Shown: piece after piece, positions 63,107 to 64,000 of the stretch | Layout of the letters: every line of letters begins with the position of its first letter | Numbering within the stretch: the first letter of the stretch is position 1 | Source: Vibrio sinaloensis DSM 21326 | Lineage (GTDB): Bacteria > Pseudomonadota > Gammaproteobacteria > Enterobacterales > Vibrionaceae | NCBI RefSeq assembly: GCF_000189275.1 | Contig: NZ_AEVT01000108.1 | Span: 31,847 to 95,846 of the forward strand | DNA length: 64,000 bases | Reading direction: 5' to 3' | Notes under the pieces: model-generated | Seen by the model: the letters and a program-made list of their open reading frames with translations, nothing else | What the model was told of the DNA's origin: nothing | Database searches by the model: none | Position numbers and translations under genes: made by a program

Positions 63107-63343
63107 ATCTGGGCATCTTCCCGCTAAAACAATGCGCGCATTATTCACCCTATGTAAGCATCAGTGAGGCTAATTTGATTTGTTTTTAGTATTAATAAGA
63201 GTACTTTTAGAAATGAAGAATTATGAATTCGTGAGCATTATTCAATACGCCCTTTACGCATAAGTCAGCAGTATGATGGCCACGACAACTGGTATTTGAT
63301 GAATAACACACATTAATCAATAACTTCAGCTAGGAGCAAACGC

Positions 63344-63403
63344 ATGACTAGCTCTGTAAGTCGTTATAAGAGCTCTTTTGAGGATTTATATAGAAAGTGC
63401 TAG
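63344..63403 (+). CDS. Possible 19-residue leader peptide
   Basis: ATG at 63344 with GGAG 7 bases upstream opens MTSSVSRYKSSFEDLYRKC. The long inverted repeat begins 49 bases after its stop. No homologue is known to me and coding is uncertain. Confidence 0.3.
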   Translation: MTSSVSRYKSSFEDLYRKC

Positions 63404-63451
63404 AACTCCCTATACAACTCCAATAGGGATGAAGGCGCTCGAGAATAGCTC

Positions 63452-63547
63452 TATGCCCCACACTACACTTCCTTCCCTTTGCCTAGCGATAAGGACGCGT
63501 CGTCGCTTCTATTTCAGCGAGATAAGACGCGTGTGGTATGAGGCATA
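63452..63547. repeat. Long imperfect inverted repeat
   Basis: Paired blocks, outermost first: TATGCC (63452-63457) with GGCATA (63542-63547); CCACAC (63458-63463) with GTGTGG (63531-63536); ACGCGTC (63495-63501) with GACGCGT (63526-63532); TCGCT (63503-63507) with AGCGA (63516-63520). One strand could fold into a 96-base hairpin with side bulges. It could be a small non-autonomous element or a structured RNA. Confidence 0.6.
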
Positions 63548-63720
63548 GCTGACAGGGACTTCTTAATCATACGGTAGTGAAGCTTGTCCGAACACGCCTC
63601 CAGTTAATACATAATGTAACCATTGGCTCAAGGGTCGAATAGCCTGTCACTCCAGATCCCAACGTCCATCTTTGTTATTTTGCTATTCGCAGAATCAGCA
63701 GAGGTTTTCTTGCTATAAAC

Positions 63721-63750
63721 AAAAAGCTCCAGCCTTTCGACTAGAGCTTT
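63721..63750 (-). terminator. Terminator after a tRNA remnant
   Basis: AAAGCTCTAGTC-GAAA-GGCTGGAGCTTT (minus strand, with G-U pairs) plus T run; no intact gene precedes it. Confidence 0.75.
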
Positions 63751-63755
63751 AGATA

Positions 63756-63815
63756 TGGCTAGGTTGAGAGATTCGACCGGTCTGGCACTCCAACTCCCAA
63801 GATTGCTTCGTAGAA
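63756..63815 (-). pseudogene. Decayed tRNA 3' part
   Basis: The plus strand reads TATGGCTAGGTTGAGAGATTCGAC, close to TATGGCAGGGGTGGAGAGATTCGAAC of the intact tRNA-Trp 107 bases away: CCA tail, acceptor strand and T loop are recognisable, but the rest is unrelated. With its own terminator it looks like a broken partial duplicate of a tRNA transcription unit. Confidence 0.55.
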
Positions 63816-63825
63816 GCAACAGATG

Positions 63826-63857
63826 TAAAAAAGCCCCAGCATTTCTGCTGAGGCTAA
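63826..63857 (-). terminator. Terminator of the tRNA-Trp unit
   Basis: On the minus strand AGCCTCAGCA-GAAA-TGCTGGGGCT then six T, directly after tRNA-Trp. Confidence 0.88.
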
Positions 63858-63862
63858 GTATA

Positions 63863-63939
<77 letters not shown>

Positions 63940-63971
63940 GTAGAGGCTACAGTTTATCACACTGTAGATTC

Positions 63972-63996
63972 AAAAAAACCTCGCAGTAGCGAGGCT
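63972..63996 (-). terminator. Terminator at the window edge
   Basis: On the minus strand GCCTCGC-TACT-GCGAGG then seven T. It ends a transcript that comes from beyond the window, or is an internal hairpin ahead of tRNA-Trp. Confidence 0.65.
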
Positions 63997-64000
63997 TTTC

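Larger units (their letters stand above)
63149..63862. other. Decayed gene-poor region before tRNA-Trp
   Basis: About 710 bases with no gene of normal length. It holds a possible 19-codon leader peptide (63344-63403), a long inverted repeat (63452-63547), a tRNA 3' remnant followed by a terminator (63721-63815) and the tRNA-Trp terminator. The mixture of RNA-gene debris suggests repeated duplication and decay beside a stable-RNA locus. Confidence 0.6.

Overview
The window is a gene-dense, typically vibrio piece of a Vibrionaceae main chromosome (chromosome 1), probably within about 100 kb of its origin. The evidence is the gene set and order (thiCEFSGH, pepP, LysR, Bcr-type pump, tsrA, asnC; rmuC-ubiE-ubiJ-ubiB-tatABC beside tatD and hemB; ryhB-polA-spf-engB), two perfect 16-bp ParB (parS) sites plus one degenerate copy within 7 kb, and Vibrio-type regulatory RNAs (RyhB, Spot 42, a CsrB-family RNA). 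No prophage, transposase, integron or CRISPR array was seen.

Layout. 1-4.8 kb: a peptide-type ABC importer on the minus strand with a fused double ATPase. 5.3-5.9 kb: a minus-strand tRNA operon (Arg-His-Pro) containing a decayed tRNA-Pro copy. 6.1-14.1 kb: cytochrome c5, Rep helicase, a TetR-MFP-RND efflux operon with a palindromic operator on its -10 box, and ubiK. 14.2-20.2 kb: ilvC/ilvY with a shared operator, hemN, a DUF2489-like protein, yihI and a methyltransferase. 20.3-26.5 kb, the RNA-rich core: a CsrB-family RNA, cytochrome c4, engB, a probable unnamed sRNA, Spot 42 (with a 15-codon SpfP-like reading frame), polA, a block of DnaA boxes and GATC sites, and RyhB with two Fur-like boxes and a 23-codon reading frame with a strong ribosome binding site.

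26.5-35.5 kb: a GNAT protein, hemB, tatD, a 38-residue zinc-ribbon-like protein, then rmuC-ubiE-ubiJ-ubiB-tatABC. 35.6-44.2 kb: two EamA transporters (the second YigM-like), HDOD and AraC proteins, a YHS protein, a flavoprotein, a uspB-ftnA-uspA stress cluster, a lysine-rich hypothetical and rsmJ. 44.2-52.5 kb: a periplasmic-sensor GGDEF/EAL protein, asnC, tsrA, a Bcr/CflA pump, a LysR regulator and a long aminopeptidase P. 52.5-59.1 kb: parS and the TPP-riboswitch-controlled thiCEFSGH operon. 59.2-64 kb: crcB, a Tat-exported multicopper oxidase, a FIST-domain chemoreceptor, and a decayed stretch with a long inverted repeat next to tRNA-Trp, which may mark the end of an rRNA operon outside the window.

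Functional links: Fe-sparing RyhB lies near ferritin and haem genes; Spot 42 and the Csr RNA link carbon status to metabolism; the tatABC genes can export the multicopper oxidase; ubiK, ubiJ, ubiB and ubiE all serve ubiquinone synthesis.
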